DNA from: Manihot esculenta
Lineage: Eukaryota > Streptophyta > Magnoliopsida > Malpighiales > Euphorbiaceae
DNA length: 64,000 nucleotides
Direction: 5' to 3'
Assembly: GCF_001659605.2 (NCBI RefSeq)
Contig: NC_035166.2
Location: forward strand, 21,493,225-21,557,224
Position 1 is the first letter of the stretch. Each line of letters starts with the position of its first letter. Position numbers and translations under genes: made by a program. Shown in pieces: positions 35,023-45,263 of the stretch. The notes below the pieces were generated by a model, which was not told where the DNA came from, ran no database searches, and worked only from the letters and a program-made list of their open reading frames with translations.

Positions 35023-35549
35023 TGTTTTAAAAATAATTTATATTTCAAAAGATTTAACTTACCAATAAATATTCATTTTTAACCTTGAAAACTTTTTAAA
35101 TTTCAAATATAATTATCTCATCTTATAAGAATTTATAGCTATTGAAAATTTCATTTGTGAGATTTTTTAATTTTGCAGGATTGATATTTAAATGTAATAT
35201 TAAATTTAATCATTATGATTTTATACAGATTTAATTATATTATCTTAAAATTTTTATAATAGTTTAACACAACTATTTTTTCACCATGAATAGTCAGCAC
35301 CTTCACAAAAAAATTATACTCATTTTTTCTATTTTATTTTTTTTTGATATTTTTTATTGGGTTATAAATTAAAAATAAATTTTTATTATTATAATCTTGA
35401 AAATTAAATTTTAAAAAATCTATTTAATTTTAGAAAATTACAAAATAAATTTTTAAAAATAATAACCAATACGACTTAAATTTTATTATTCTATCTTATT
35501 TTTCTAATATAAAATACTACTAACTTTTGATTAATCTTAGTCAAATAAC
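35023..35549 (+). repeat. 3' LTR of the decayed copia element
   Basis: Starts TGTTTTAAAAATAATTTATA after the purine tract. Matches 30192-30682 with many substitutions and small indels. The right end is taken at AAATAACA, near 35549; it could be a few bases off. Confidence 0.7.
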
Positions 35550-35946
35550 ACATTTAATAATATATTAATTTTATTTTATAATAATAATTACGAAATTTTT
35601 GTTTTGTAGTAATAATTTTGTGAATATTTTGTTTTACAATAATAATTATAAATATTTTTATGCCTTATCCATATTACGTTTATTGGTTTTGTATTGGTAT
35701 ATAAGACTATTACATAAGAATTTAAGAGGGGTTTGATTTAACTTATAAAAATTAGTTTACAAGTACTAATTACTTATAAATTATTTACGAGTCATTTAAG
35801 ATTTATAATTATTTAAAATTTTAAGTAATTATGTATTTCGTTAAAATGTTTTAAAATAATGGATACAAATTTAATATATTTAATAATAATTAGTTTATAA
35901 ATACATTTATAATTAAAATTATTAAAAATAATATTAAATAAGATAT
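35550..35946. other. AT-rich spacer
   Basis: Nothing recognisable between the copia 3' LTR and the RNase H pseudogene. Confidence 0.5.
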
Positions 35947-36850
35947 ATGATTAACCGCTTTCCATATCAGCTTATTTGTTGGCAACCACCTGATGATGAC
36001 TGGGTGAAATTAAATTCTGATGAGACGTCCAAAGTTAATCCTGGGAAGAGCGGAGGTGGAGGAGTGCTGCTTGTATTTGGTTTATGGGTTTTAGTATCCG
36101 GTTGGGTATTTGCTCATGAATGCATGCAGAACTCCAGGTTTTGTTACATGGGCTCAATTTGGGGTGATCATTCGTTCGATTCGATTTAAAATCGAATCAA
36201 ATTAAATAAATTAAAAATCGAAATTTTTAGTGTTTATTAAAATCGAATCGAACTGATTTTGATCAAAAACCGAATCGAATCGGACCGGTCTGATTCGATT
36301 CGATTCTGTTCGGTTTGATCGATTTCGATTTTTAATAATTTTTTATTTTTTGTACTTTATTTTTAATATTTTAAAATTTAATTAAAATATTTTAATTTTA
36401 ATATGATTTAATTTTTCTATATTATTGAAAAAATATATTATTATCTCTAATCGATTCGGTTTAATTTTTTCGATTTTTTCTGATTAAAATCAAACCGATT
36501 TGAAATAATTAAAATTTTTAAAATTAAAAATCAAACCGAACCGAAATATATAAAAAATTAAACTAAATTTTTAAATCAATTCAATTCGATTAATTTTTTT
36601 AATTTGAACCAATACTGGCACGCTAGGCTCAAGCTGGCATGGAATATAGGAGTTCGGAGATCGGTGGTTGAAATAGATTCCAAATTAGGTATGGATTTGT
36701 TGGCGGCGGGTGCTGCTGGGAATGTGAGGCAGAATGGGTATTAGATATTTCTCTTCCCCCAGTAAAAGTAGAGGTTGTTGGATGGGATAAGCAGGGTGTT
36801 TCATGGCCACGAGTTGTGAATGAATCAGTTTAGACTATGTTATTGGGTTT
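35947..36850 (+). pseudogene. Plant RNase H-like (RVT_3) pseudogene split by a MITE
   Basis: The first half (35947-36158) reads WQPPDDDWVKLNSDETSKVN then PGKSGGGGVLL, the typical start of the RNase H-like domain of plant non-LTR elements (PPxGWVKLNxDGAxKGNPGxxGxGGV). The catalytic DG is DE here. The second half (from about 36614) reads YWHARLKLAWNIGVRRSVVE then IDSKLGMDLLAA. An insertion at 36159-36609 divides the two halves. Further stops occur, so it is non-functional. It is a separate copy from the LINE array at 27.6-28.5 kb and lies on the other strand. Confidence 0.75.
36159..36609. mobile_element. MITE-like TTCGGTTCGATT repeat inserted in the RNase H pseudogene
   Basis: Starts TTGGGGTGATCATTCG. 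It is rich in CGATTCGATTC/GAATCGAATCG words at both ends, with a shared AT core (TTAAAATTTAATTAAAATAT). CAAT precedes it (36155-36158) and follows it (36610-36613), a possible 4-base target duplication. Removing the insert plus one CAAT restores continuous RNase H reading (TWAQYWHARLKLAW). Relatives lie near 43035-43505, 63645-63880 and 895-1240. Confidence 0.7.
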
Positions 36851-38317
36851 TTCCAATTATGTATAAAAAATGTATATACACGGTGAAGTTTTAAAATTAA
36901 ATAAAAATAATACGTTAATGCTATTAATTTGAGAAGATTGTTGATTCATTTTCTTGGCTATTAATAAAGTAAGATAATAATAAAAAAGTCTCTCAATATT
37001 CCAATACATAGATTGGTAATTTCAAAAGTGAAAATTAAAAAAAAAAGTCCAAAATGAAAAATTTAATTACCATAAGTTGGAGTGGCAGAATGGGGCAACG
37101 GTCATGTGAAGAACGTGAGGGTGTCACCTGCCTTTCACAGGCTTACACTTCTTTGTAGGTTTGTTGTTTATGCGTCACGGGAACATCCCACCGCCACTCC
37201 CGAATCCCCACTCACCATCCACATTCTCTCCATGCTTTTACTTCTTTCAACTTTTATATCAACGTCCTATGATTTCTGCACCACCTCCTCCGTTTAACTA
37301 ATTTTTTATTATGAGAAATAAAATATACACATTAAATTTAAGAATATAAATTAAAATTTTAATTTTATATAAATTTTACTCATACATCCAATATTAATAT
37401 GAGATACCGAAGAATCGGTCTATAAACTACGTCTTTAAAAAATCTCAATCCAACATTTAATCAATTACTTAATTTCCATTTATGGAATTTTTATTTCATT
37501 AAAATGTTTTTCAAAAAATTATTATTTAAAAAAATATTAATTAATCATTAATTCAGGTGAAGAGAAACGAGTTTTTTCTTTTTTCCCGAAACAAACGACT
37601 CGTTGAATGATGGCAAGTAGTGTTTTAGAGGAAGGTGTTAAATAATCCTTGGTCAAATGTCAACTTCGTGCCCCTACTTTTTTTAAGACAGTTGTTCATT
37701 TTTCCTTAACACCACATGCCAACATATAACAAGTCAATTCATTTTTCTTTTTAATTTTTATTACGTGGCTTTATCAGTTTTTAATTTATTTTAAATTTTA
37801 TAATTTAATTTATATTAAAAATAATATTTTATAATATAAAATTTATATTAAAATAATATTTAAAAATTATCACTATTTATTAATATTACTATTACACGAA
37901 TTAAATTACACAAACTATAGAAGGGCAAAAATCGGTGAACCACACGGAAAGAACGTGGTCTAACCCGCATGTTATCTTGTACTCCACTTCCAGCGCAAAA
38001 AAACGAAAGCCACCTAGGACATGGGTTCCTCACGAGTCACGAGCAAACAGAGCCGTAGGCACTTCGCAGAGCCGGAGTTGAAGCCTAATCACGGTGGTGC
38101 TCGCCGGAAAAAGAAAACAATAATTATAGATGAGACCTCCGTCTCTACCTCACTCTTAAAATTATATGATTCTCCAGGTTTCTTGTTCTATCTCTCATTT
38201 AAAAAAAATTTTACACAAGCAATTATTTTTCAATCTCATTTATCTGCAAATCGAGCGGATCTTTTTTCGTCTGAATATAAATTTTCTTGTTCTTTTTTCC
38301 CACATAGAATCGACATA
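36851..38317. other. Intergenic region and BIM promoter/5'UTR
   Basis: AT-rich, with a less AT-rich stretch at about 37080-37300 that has a 71-codon open frame and no known domain. About 37900-38317 should be the promoter and leader of the bHLH gene. The leader is open in the frame of the bHLH protein from an ATG at 38021. Confidence 0.5.
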
Positions 38318-41300
38318 ATGAGAGGAAAAGGAAATCAGAATCAGGACGAGGAAGAGTACGAGGAGGAGGACTATAATTCCAGAAAAGAAGGACCCTGTTC
38401 GAATGTTACTATTAACAACAGCAATAGAAATAATAACACCAATAAAGGTATGCTTATGTTTTATTAGATCCAGTTCTATTTGATTACTTTCCTTTAAAGG
38501 TATTTTTTTCCTCTACTTTATTCCTCCTCATTTTGAGCCTGATTTTTGATTTCTCATTTCTTATAAGCCAAGAGGCAGTGTAATTTCTCTGTTTTGTTGT
38601 TGCCCAGTGGTAAAGTTTGGATTTTTTTTTGGTTTTTGGGACGTTAAAAAACTGTTTTTTTTTCCCCAAATGGCATATCCAGTTTCATTTGATGTGTTGA
38701 TTTTATTTATTTATTTATTTATTTGAAAATTTTGTGATGTGGGACTTGATGTGGAGAGCAGATGGGAAAAATATTGATAAGGCTAATGCCATAAGATCGA
38801 AGCATTCAGTCACTGAGCAGCGAAGAAGGAGCAAGATCAATGAGAGGTATGTTACTCTCCTGTTGGCATCTGAATTTTTCTCACAAAGGTTCTGAATTTC
38901 TATTCTGTACTTCCTGCTGTTGTGCAAACACTTTGATTTCGTTAGAATGGTACATGGGTGGGATATCCTTGCATTTGAGTAACCATTAAGAAGACCTCTG
39001 CTTGCATTAATTCAGTCAATTTTAGATTTTTGAACTAAATGGTAGTTTGTGTAAACTTTCATGAATTTGAATTTAGGGTGATTTGAGCCCATTTTTGTTA
39101 AGGTGATTTCTGATATGTAACTGTATGATGTGAATCATGTGAGGGACAAGTCTCCTGAATAGAACTTGAAGACGGACTTTCAAGAAAAGAGAAGAGTGCT
39201 TAAGGGCTTATTAATCTTTCATTAAGGTTGTACCTTACTGACGTGGGATTGTAACATTACCCCATGCTTGGAGAACCAACATCTCGTTGGTCATGGCTGG
39301 CACAGTGGCACCCTACACATTGGACCATGTACTTACACAATGGTCCTAGGCGACCACTATAAGTGCTGAAAATTTTCTGGCAATTGTGTGATCCCAGGTT
39401 GTGCAATTAATAATTGTATAATTCAGAGTTGAAAGTGTATTTGTGTGTCGTACCTTTTCAAAATAGGAAATCATTTATCATTGTCAATACTGATATACAA
39501 GCAGTTATAATACTGATCAAAATTTCTGTCCATGTAATTTTTAGATATTCATTTGCCAATAAAAACAAGGATGGATTCAGAAAGTGTTTGGAGCGTCAGT
39601 TGTTGTTTGGGAACCTAATGAATGATAAAACTGACGTAGCTTGATTAACTATAATCTGTTTCTTTCAGATTTCAGATATTGAGAGATCTTATACCTCATA
39701 GTGATCAAAAGAGAGATACAGCATCTTTTCTATTAGAGGTATGTCTTAATTATGAGAATCAACTAAAGCATGTATGCAAAACTATGTGATTCAAATAAGT
39801 AGACTAAATATTGATGTTCCTCTGCAGGTGATTGAATATGTGCAGTACTTGCAGGAAAAGGTGCAAAAGTATGAGGGTTCATACCAGGGATGGAGTTCTG
39901 AGCCCACAAAGTTGATGCCATGGGTAAGGTTCTACAGCCTGGTCATCTACTATGCCTGATCATATGTGTTGCGTGCCTATGAATTTCACCCATTTGTGTT
40001 GTGTGGGTAAACAACACATGCAGGTTATCTTTTGGTCTACCTTGAGGGTAGAATTTGTGGTTAGTTTTATGATTGGAAAGAAACTATCAAATACATGGTG
40101 AAATTTATGGAGAATTTCACATATTGAACTTGTTGGCAGTTATGATGTTTGACTTAGTAAATAGGTACAATGTGGTTTCTGACAGTTTTCTGTTTCTCTG
40201 AAAATTTGGAGGTCTTAAGGAGAAATAAATAATATCAATGACAGTCAGCCATAGTCATATAAACCTTCATAACACTCCCAAAGAAGTTAATATGGACATT
40301 TATCACCAAACAATTGGAAAAATCACGTTTTCCTTTGGAGTCTTTGGTTGACCCTGTGAACAGATGCATCTTGCAAACTTTGGTCCAAATTTCAAGGACA
40401 TCTGGTGATTGATGGAATAACTGGCATAGAATGTTTATAAAAATAAAAAAAGGGGTGTGGTCAGTGCCACTGATAACCCCTTCAACTGTTCACCATACCA
40501 TATGCTATTTCTGTGCCATGTTAACTCTCTTTTTTAAAAGCCTTTGGCGTTTAGATTTATTGCCTTGTCTTGGAACTTATAATTTGTAATGAAAATTTCA
40601 CTTTAGAAATATTTAATTTTCGTAGTGTTATTTTAACTTGCCTACTTGTGATTTATTTTGTGATCAGATTATGTCCTTGCTTCTTCTTTGTCTAGGCTTT
40701 AAACCATGAGTGTCTTTTGCTTGTATTTATTTGCTGGTGTGCTAATTGATTTAAACTCAATAGGTTGTAAACTTGTGATGGGCTTGGTTTTGCTTCCATT
40801 GTGTTCAGGTTATCCTGAATCTCCTTCAATGAATTACATTTTGGTTTTCTTGTTAATTGCTTTTCTCTGTAACTGGTGGGAATTTTTTTTAAAAAGAAAT
40901 TTGTGGTGGTGAATGGAAATATGGGAGCTTGGGAATCCATTTGATTTCTATTTAGAAACTTCTCAGATAATTCATTAATTTCTCTTTTTGGAACAGAGAA
41001 ATAGTCACTGGCGCGTTCAAAGTTTCATCAGTCACCCACAAGCTATAAAAAATGGTTCTGCTCCGGGGCCAACATTTCCTGGGAAATTTGATGAGAATAA
41101 CATTGCCGTCACCCCAACCTTACTTGTAGGCACACAGAGTCAAGTAGAACCTGAACCTAGCAGAGATGTTGCTTGCAAAGCAGTAGAGAGGCAGGCAACA
41201 ATACCTATTCATGTTCAAAGTGATGATCTTGTTGCACATCCTCTTCAGCAACATGTTTCTGATGCACAGTTAGCTGAGTTTCCTGTCACAAATGAGACAA

Positions 41301-42362
41301 TGGACCAGCAGGAGGAGCTGACAATTGAAGGGGGAACGATTAGCATCTCCAGTGTTTATTCTCAGGGGTGGGTGCAATCCTTTTCTTCTTTTTAAATGTT
41401 CTAAGAAGAATCTTTTTCAGATATTTGGGGTGAGCATTTCATGTTGTGTTTTCCTCCCCAGTTCCAATGCTTTTATTCTTATTTGCAGGTCCTTTAATCC
41501 TGAGGAACTTTGTAGTCCTAATAAACTGTTCCATATTTTCTATTATAGCTTCAAGGCGCTTAATGATAACTCCTTGTATCTGGATATTTTTTGTGGTTTT
41601 TCCTTGCCTTGCCTGTTTTCTTCTGTATTAGGAAGTTTTACAATTGCCAATGCCATGAAGAAACCTTTGTTCCTCTGCTGTTGCGTAAAATATAATTTCT
41701 CTTCTAGGGTGGGAGTGGAGTTTTTAAATTGCTGTTTTCGCTGCTATTTTTATTTTCAGAAGTGGGTGGTGGGGTTGGCATGGTTGTGGTCTAGGTTTTC
41801 AAATGTTCTATGTTTATATTATTGGGAGAGGTTCTAACCCACGTCAATTGGAAAATTAGGTGTTCTTTTTGGAAGTTTGTTTTATCAATAATTTGTTGAA
41901 GGGCTTGTTTATCTATCTGATGCAACTTAAGGCTAGGATCTGACCATTCCCACAATTTAATGTTTCATATTTTGGAAGCACTTTTAAGATTTGGTTACTA
42001 GATAACAGGCTGACCATGAATATGGAATTTTGTGCAAACCAGGTTGTTGAACAATCTTACACAAGCACTTCAGAGTGCTGGTGTTGATTTGTCACAGGCC
42101 AATATCTCGGTGCAGATTGATCTTGGAAAGAGCGCAAATCGAGGGCCGACATCTAGAACATCTGCCGCCAAGGTATGTAGTTAATAAATAGGATGGTCAA
42201 CAAACAATGGTTCTTATTAGAAAACTATTATGATTTCACTTGACATATCAGTCTTTTCAGGATCCTCAGAATCACCCCTCTAGTGATCAACTGATGACAC
42301 ATCTGAGGGATGTGGGGAGAGGAGAGGACTCAGATCAGGCTCAAAAACGGCTGAAGACATAG
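38318..42362 (+). CDS. BIM2: bHLH transcription factor, BIM (BES1-interacting Myc-like) type, closest to BIM2
   Basis: BIM proteins bind E-box DNA and cooperate with BES1/BZR1 in brassinosteroid response in Arabidopsis (family knowledge). Coding exons: 38318-38447, 38762-38846, 39669-39738, 39828-39923, 40997-41367, 42043-42172, 42261-42362. All have GT-AG borders and consistent phases, giving 327 residues. An acidic N-terminus is followed by the bHLH at about residues 52-104. [16 protein letters not shown] carries the E-box-contact residues His58, Glu62 and Arg66. Helix two is [20 protein letters not shown]. Then come the conserved [13 protein letters not shown] and the C-terminal [20 protein letters not shown]. 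An ATG at 38021 would add 99 residues in frame, but known BIM proteins begin MRxGKGN, so 38318 is preferred. Confidence 0.93.
39120..39400. other. Repeat-like segment in intron 2 of the BIM-type gene
   Basis: This part of the 822-base intron (38847-39668) is less AT-rich and contains GACGTGGGATTGTAACATTA and repeated GGTCAT/GGTCCTA words. It looks like a short inserted element, but I see no clear terminal repeats or target duplication. Confidence 0.3.
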
Positions 42363-43034
42363 AACTAGTACAGTATGGCTTTTGGGATCTCTGCACATTA
42401 ACGGTGTCCCTCTCCTTTTATCCACTAGTTCTTCTGGATTTCTTCCCTGGTTGTACATGCTATGCCTTTTTGTTTCATGGACTCTTAGCAGTGTATTTCT
42501 TAGAGATTCATGTTAAGAGCCGTAAAATTAGATGATATGTTTGCTCTGGAATTTCCCTGGAGTTGTCTGATCAGGGGATGCCAATGATTGTATCATACAC
42601 ATATTATATATAATATGAAAATGGAGCCTTTCTGGGACAGTCCTGTGCATCTATCGTTCAAATATTTAATATGGGAGAAGGGAGTTGGAATTTCAGTAGG
42701 ATTCAATTATACAAAAGATAAAATATAATATTCAATTTTTTTTTTATTATTCATATTTTATAGTGGGAGGGCATGGAGGAATTTATATTTGAATATTAAT
42801 AATTTCATTATTTCTTCAAAAAAATTAAAAACTAAAAATTCACAAACAAATGAATTCTAAATAATATATATAGTTAAAATTATAGGAAGTAAATATTACA
42901 ACTATTTACATTAATTTCAGCTTATTTGATATAATGATTAAAAGTTTTAATTTTAAAATTATAAAAATTTTGAAATCAGTGATTTTGAAATAAATATAAA
43001 TTAATAAGTTTTTTCCAAAAATTTAAGAATCTAA

Positions 43035-43505
43035 TAATAATTCTGTACGGCCGGTTCGGTTTAAAATCAAATTGAACTGAATAAATCGAAAACTGAAATT
43101 TTAGTATTTATGAAAATCGAACCGAATTGATTTTGATTAGAAATCAAATCGAACTAAACTAATCTGATTCAGTTCGATTCGATTTAGTTTGATCAGTTTT
43201 GATTTTTAATAAATTTTTTATTTTTTACACTTTATTTTTAGTATTTTAAAATTTAATTAAAATATTTTAATCTTAATATGATTTAATTTCTCCATATTAT
43301 TGAAAATAATATATTATTATAACTAATCGGTTCGGTTTGATTTTTTTGATTTTTTTCTAATCAAAATTGAACCGAACCAAATTAAAATAACCAAAATTTC
43401 TGAAATTAAAAATCAAATCGAACCGAATTGAATAAAAAACCAAACTGAATTTTCAAATTAAATCAGTTCGATTGATTTTTTCGATTTGAATCGAATACTT
43501 CTCTC
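43035..43505. repeat. TTCGGTTCGGTTT MITE-like repeat, copy between the BIM and BSD genes
   Basis: Homologous to 36159-36609: it shares TTTATTTTTAGTATTTTAAA, TTTAATTAAAATATTTTAAT, the CTCCATATTATTGAAAA stretch and terminal GGTTCGGTTT / AATCGAACCGAA words. Left end near GTACGGCCGGTTCGG, right end near ATTTGAATCGAATACTTCTC. The target duplication is unclear. Confidence 0.7.
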
Positions 43506-44105
43506 CCCTATAATTCTCCTAGAATATGGTGAAAATACGCAGAGAACTGTGATTAGGACAGTAGTGAAAACTAGCTAAAAAATGTCAGCAAACATCCACA
43601 TTAAAGCATAATTGCCTTTTGTTAATGGCCACCAAAAGCAGCACTTCAACATTTTGATGTATTACTTTTTCTAAAATGTGGTGCAAGAAAACCATCTTCC
43701 GAGCTCGTCGTATGACATGACAACTCTTATCCCATATCGTCCAAAAACAACCGTCTTCAATACTTTATTGGATTCATCAAGGAGAGTCGTCATCGCCGAG
43801 CCCAGTAGCGTGGGCCTATGACCTAAGCGGGGGCTTTGAGGTGATGGAACGTTGCGCTTGTTCGGAAGGTTGGGCCCGATGTTGGCAAATATTATGGCTT
43901 GCCCCATTCCAAGCCCGGAGTTGAATCATGGAGCTCAAGCGAAGGCTTGGGGTTGCATATTTCCTAGAGCAAAGGGTACTGCGTGAGGCTGGTTTCACAG
44001 AGCAGCGACTACCTCTCGCTCCTGGCAGTGGAAGGATAACAAGTCGGTGTCACCCGAGCCCATATGACCAGATGGGCTTCGCTAACCCGGACCGTCACCT
44101 TTTTT

Positions 44106-44235
44106 ATCATTTTAATTTTAATTTGTAATTTATGCTATTGCTCTTTTCTTGACAACTTACTCCACCATTTATCATTTTTATTCTAATTTGTAATTTATGC
44201 TATTGCTCTTTTCTTGACAACTTACTCTACCATTT
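44106..44235. repeat. 65-bp tandem duplication
   Basis: ATTTGTAATTTATGCTATTG followed by CTCTTTTCTTGACAACTTAC starts at 44121 and again at 44186. The copies differ by only one or two bases, so the duplication is recent. Confidence 0.85.
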
Positions 44236-44850
44236 TTTATCCCTCCTAAAAGTTTTGCATTCATTTAATCATGACAGAACTTTTATTCGTATTATTTGTA
44301 ATTTTACTTATAAAAATATTCATGAATAGTTCTGCTTTCATGTTGAAAACGACATAATTCCTATGATTATATAGAAGAGAGAACTGCAGTTACTCTTTAA
44401 AATTTAATATTAAAAGCGAATAAATGGTAAAGCCAATTATTCAATATTTTTCATCTTTATTAATAATCATTAATTATTAAATTTTTCATCGGTAAAATGG
44501 GAGAGTGTTAGATGTCACTTGAATGTGAAAGATGTGCCCAAGCATAGTCTCCTAGTAATTGCAATTGGAACAAATCCAGTGGAGCTGGTGCAAGGTAAAT
44601 TAGTTATTCCAATATCTTTCTATTTTCTTGTGCCTTCAACAGGGAATGAAAGTAGACACTGGACGTTTGTCCTCGAAATATTCCTCAAAAACGACGAAAG
44701 ATCATGGCTGGGACCCTGAATCTTTTCACTTGATTTGCTAGGCTACCAAGTAGTAAGACGTTTCCGATCCATTAACCATAATATTTGATTTCTAAGGTTG
44801 GGATATTATAATGTATTTCCTGCCAACAATCAATCATCTCCAACGTTGCC

Positions 44851-45022
44851 AATCAGTTGACTTTACACCTTTGAGGCATCAATACACTTGTCATCTCAAA
44901 CTGAAGCAGGAAATCTATACAGGCCAAATCAAGGTTAATCAGTTGACTTTACACCTTTGAGGCATCAATACACTTGCCATCTCAAACTGAATCAGGAAAT
45001 CTATACAGGCCAAATCAAGGTT
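44851..45022. repeat. 86-bp tandem duplication
   Basis: AATCAGTTGACTTTACACCT starts at 44851 and 44937. Each copy runs through AAATCTATACAGGCCAAATC to AAGGTT. Only about two differences are seen (TGTCATC/TGCCATC and GAAGCAGG/GAATCAGG). Confidence 0.9.
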
Positions 45023-45263
45023 TTTGACCTCACCTAATTAATCAACAAGCAGGTATCATGACGACTTCATGTCCAAATATTAAAATAAATGACAGAAAGC
45101 AAATTAGCAAACATTTACTCCACCAAAACGACTTTTTTTTTTGGCACACTTCTTCACACGTGCTTGTATATTTTTTAGGTAGAGCAACTGATTGACTTGT
45201 CTTCTCACGGCTCCTTTTGCTATCCTTTACAAAATTAACATTCATTTTGTTTTTCATAATCTC

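Larger units (their letters stand above)
30192..35549 (+). mobile_element. Decayed Ty1/copia retrotransposon with nested solo LTR
   Basis: Two related AT-rich LTRs (30192-30682 and 35023-35549) flank reverse transcriptase and RNase H debris in + orientation. A purine tract TTTGAGGGA sits just before the 3' LTR. TGGTAGGAGAG just after the 5' LTR resembles the initiator-Met primer-binding site TGGTATCAGAG. The gag, protease and integrase regions are not recognisable. The solo LTR at 32426-34444 interrupts the RNase H region: the copia reading resumes after it. Heavy decay and diverged LTRs indicate an old insertion. Confidence 0.8.
43506..45263. other. Intergenic region with GC-richer islet and two tandem duplications
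   Basis: An islet at about 43670-44100 is near 50% GC with short open frames on both strands and no domain recognised; it could be part of an LTR or a gene fragment. 44106-44235 and 44851-45022 are tandem duplications listed separately. About 45100-45263 is the probable 3'UTR of the minus-strand BSD gene. Confidence 0.45.

Noticed and set aside
37082..37297. 71-codon ORF upstream of BIM
   Set aside because: No domain or homology recognised, and no splice partners seen.
41325..41837. 170-codon frame in intron 5 of the BIM gene
   Set aside because: It overlaps the end of exon 5 in another frame and runs through intron sequence; its Cys/Phe-rich translation comes from T-rich DNA.
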